In this document: piece by piece, positions 6,466 to 7,676 of the stretch
How the letters are laid out: every line of letters starts with the position of its first letter
How positions within the stretch are numbered: position 1 is the first letter of the stretch
DNA from: Acidobacteriaceae bacterium
GTDB lineage: Bacteria > Acidobacteriota > Terriglobia > Terriglobales > Acidobacteriaceae
Direction: 5' to 3'
DNA length: 7,676 nucleotides
NCBI GenBank assembly: GCA_003152795.1
Contig: PMBA01000201.1
Coordinates: 3,325 to 11,000, forward strand
Translations under genes and position numbers: made by a program
Notes under the pieces: generated by a model
Databases searched by the model: none
What the model was told of the DNA's origin: nothing
Seen by the model: the letters and a program-made list of their open reading frames with translations, nothing else

Positions 6466-7676
6466 GCTTTACGCTCGCTTGCCCGGCTGGGATGCGGCGA
6501 TCCCCCCATCCAGCCGAAATAGCGCTTGATCTCACCGTAAAAATTGTGGGCTCCATAACGGTGGCAATCCGCCTCCTGCGCATAGCCACAGAGCCACGGG
6601 GCTGCGACACGGCGCGGCGCGCCCCCGAGCCTCGAGATGCCGAATGCCGCCAGGAACATTAGTGCCAGTACGGACAGCAATACCAACGGTGCGAATACGG
6701 CCGCCGATTGAACTTCCCGCACTCCGGTCAGCGGGCTATTGGAGGCAGAAGCTGTTGCCGCCATTGCCTTGCCCAGTCCCGCGGTGCTGTTGTCCAGGGC
6801 CAACTGCATGAGCCGGAAGCCAAGCGCCGGTACGACTCCCATTAACACGCAGAGAAACGCCAGGAAGAGTTGCGGCACCTGCATCATCCACGGCACTTCC
6901 AAGCGCCCGCGAGTGACCGCTTGCTCATTGACCAGAGCGCTGGTACGTGAAAGAAAACTGGCACCGAAGAACTTGATGAACGACGCCAGTGTCAGGACAC
7001 TGGTCAGAATGGCTATGACCGCGCAGACAGCCAGGTATCTTGCCCCGGCGCTTCCTTGCACGGTTGCGACGTAGATGCTCCACTTGCTCACGAAGCCGTT
7101 AAATAAAGGTACACCGGAAATGGAGAACGATGCGATCAGCGCAGTGATCGCGGTGAGCGGCATGAATCTGATCAGCCCACCCATCTTGTTCAGGTCCTGG
7201 GTGCCGGTGGCGTGCAGCATGGAACCCGCATTCAGGAAGAGTAATCCCTTGAACAGGCCGTGATTGAGCACGTGGAAGAGGGCGCCGAAGAAAGCAATCG
7301 TCGCGAGCATCGCCATCCTCGGACCGGACAAGGGAAGCAATGCCATACAGGCACCCGTACCGAGCAGGATGTAGCCGATTTGTCCGATGCTGTGGAAGGC
7401 GAGCAGGCGCTTGGATTGTTCCTGTTTGAGCGCCTGGATCGTGCCAGTGAACAGGGTGATCGTGCCCAACACTGCGATCAGCAATCCCCAACTCGCCAGG
7501 GGGTAGTCGGCTTGCGCACGTTGCGGCACCAACCACAGGAAATAGCGCATGAGCCCGTAAACTCCGGTCTTGATCATCACGCCTGACAGCATGGCGCTCA
7601 CTGGCGATGGCGCTGCCGGGTGCGCATCTGGCAGCCACACTTGCCCGAATGGCCACATGCCCATCTTGATTCCGAA
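6462..7676 (-). CDS. hyfB: Hydrogenase antiporter-like membrane subunit (HyfB/HycC-like, NuoL/M/N family), 5' partial
   Basis: Mrp-antiporter-type subunit that carries the ion-translocating step of the hydrogenase. Only the C-terminal part (404 residues) is present. The frame runs open through the right edge, and the ATG at 7664 lies inside the conserved FGIKMGMWPFGQVWLPDAH region, so it is not the start. Comparison with HycC/HyfB (about 610-670 residues) suggests 200-270 residues are missing. Numbering from that ATG: AHPAAPSPVSAMLSG (14-28), HSIGQIGYILLG (91-102), NHGLFKGLLFLNAGS (134-148) with the membrane lysine of proton-translocating antiporters, and GVPLFNGFVSKW (184-195). About eight membrane helices are visible. 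The end, PWLCGYAQEADCHRYGAHNFYGEI (356-379), resembles the hydrophilic C-terminus of HyfB/HycC and lacks the long lateral helix of NuoL. Its TGA overlaps the large-subunit ATG by 4 bases, showing co-translation. It could be named HycC instead. Confidence 0.88.
   Translation of the reverse strand, partial: FGIKMGMWPFGQVWLPDAHPAAPSPVSAMLSGVMIKTGVYGLMRYFLWLVPQRAQADYPLASWGLLIAVLGTITLFTGTIQALKQEQSKRLLAFHSIGQIGYILLGTGACMALLPLSGPRMAMLATIAFFGALFHVLNHGLFKGLLFLNAGSMLHATGTQDLNKMGGLIRFMPLTAITALIASFSISGVPLFNGFVSKWSIYVATVQGSAGARYLAVCAVIAILTSVLTLASFIKFFGASFLSRTSALVNEQAVTRGRLEVPWMMQVPQLFLAFLCVLMGVVPALGFRLMQLALDNSTAGLGKAMAATASASNSPLTGVREVQSAAVFAPLVLLSVLALMFLAAFGISRLGGAPRRVAAPWLCGYAQEADCHRYGAHNFYGEIKRYFGWMGGSPHPSRASERKA

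Noticed and set aside
2761..7676. Respiratory complex I (nuo) operon
   Set aside because: The large subunit keeps both nickel CxxC motifs and a cleavable tail, and the membrane and ferredoxin subunits carry Hyc/Hyf features, so it is a hydrogenase and not NADH dehydrogenase.
1..7676. CRISPR array, insertion sequence or prophage
   Set aside because: No regularly spaced repeats, no transposase or integrase motifs and no terminal inverted repeats were found on either strand.

Overview
The window has about 58-60% GC. It joins the tail of a carbohydrate-active enzyme gene and a serine tRNA on the + strand to a convergent, tightly packed membrane [NiFe]-hydrogenase operon on the - strand. The protein sequences suggest an environmental bacterium. 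The glycosidase resembles proteins I associate with Acidobacteriota, and a CCA-encoding class II tRNA-Ser fits any bacterium. The phylum is an inference and no marker gene here settles it.

Layout: (1) 1-1998, +, the 3' part of a clan GH-A glycoside hydrolase with a GH42-like trimerisation (amidotransferase-like) domain; its true start lies left of the window. (2) 2107-2196, +, tRNA-Ser(UGA). (3) 2197-2760, about 560 bases between convergent units with no convincing gene; it holds a 10-bp tandem repeat, small hairpins and weak opposing ORFs. (4) 2761-7676, -, five genes transcribed right to left: HyfB/HycC-like antiporter subunit (N-terminus beyond the window), HyfG/HycE-like catalytic large subunit (NuoC and NuoD fused), HyfC/HycD-like membrane anchor (NuoH family), HyfH/HycF-like ferredoxin subunit (NuoI family) and HyfI/HycG-like small subunit (NuoB family).

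Together these five proteins make the core of a group 4 (formate-hydrogenlyase-type, complex-I-like) energy-converting hydrogenase. Electrons would pass through the HyfH clusters and the proximal cluster of HyfI to the NiFe site of HyfG on the cytoplasmic side, coupled through HyfC to ion movement in HyfB. Both nickel-binding CxxC motifs and a cleavable C-terminal tail are present in HyfG. That separates it from complex I NuoD and from the cysteine-less hydrogenase-related Ehr complexes. The electron-input module (formate dehydrogenase, CO dehydrogenase or other), the maturation protease and any further antiporter subunits are not in the window, so the physiological direction and electron donor cannot be read here.
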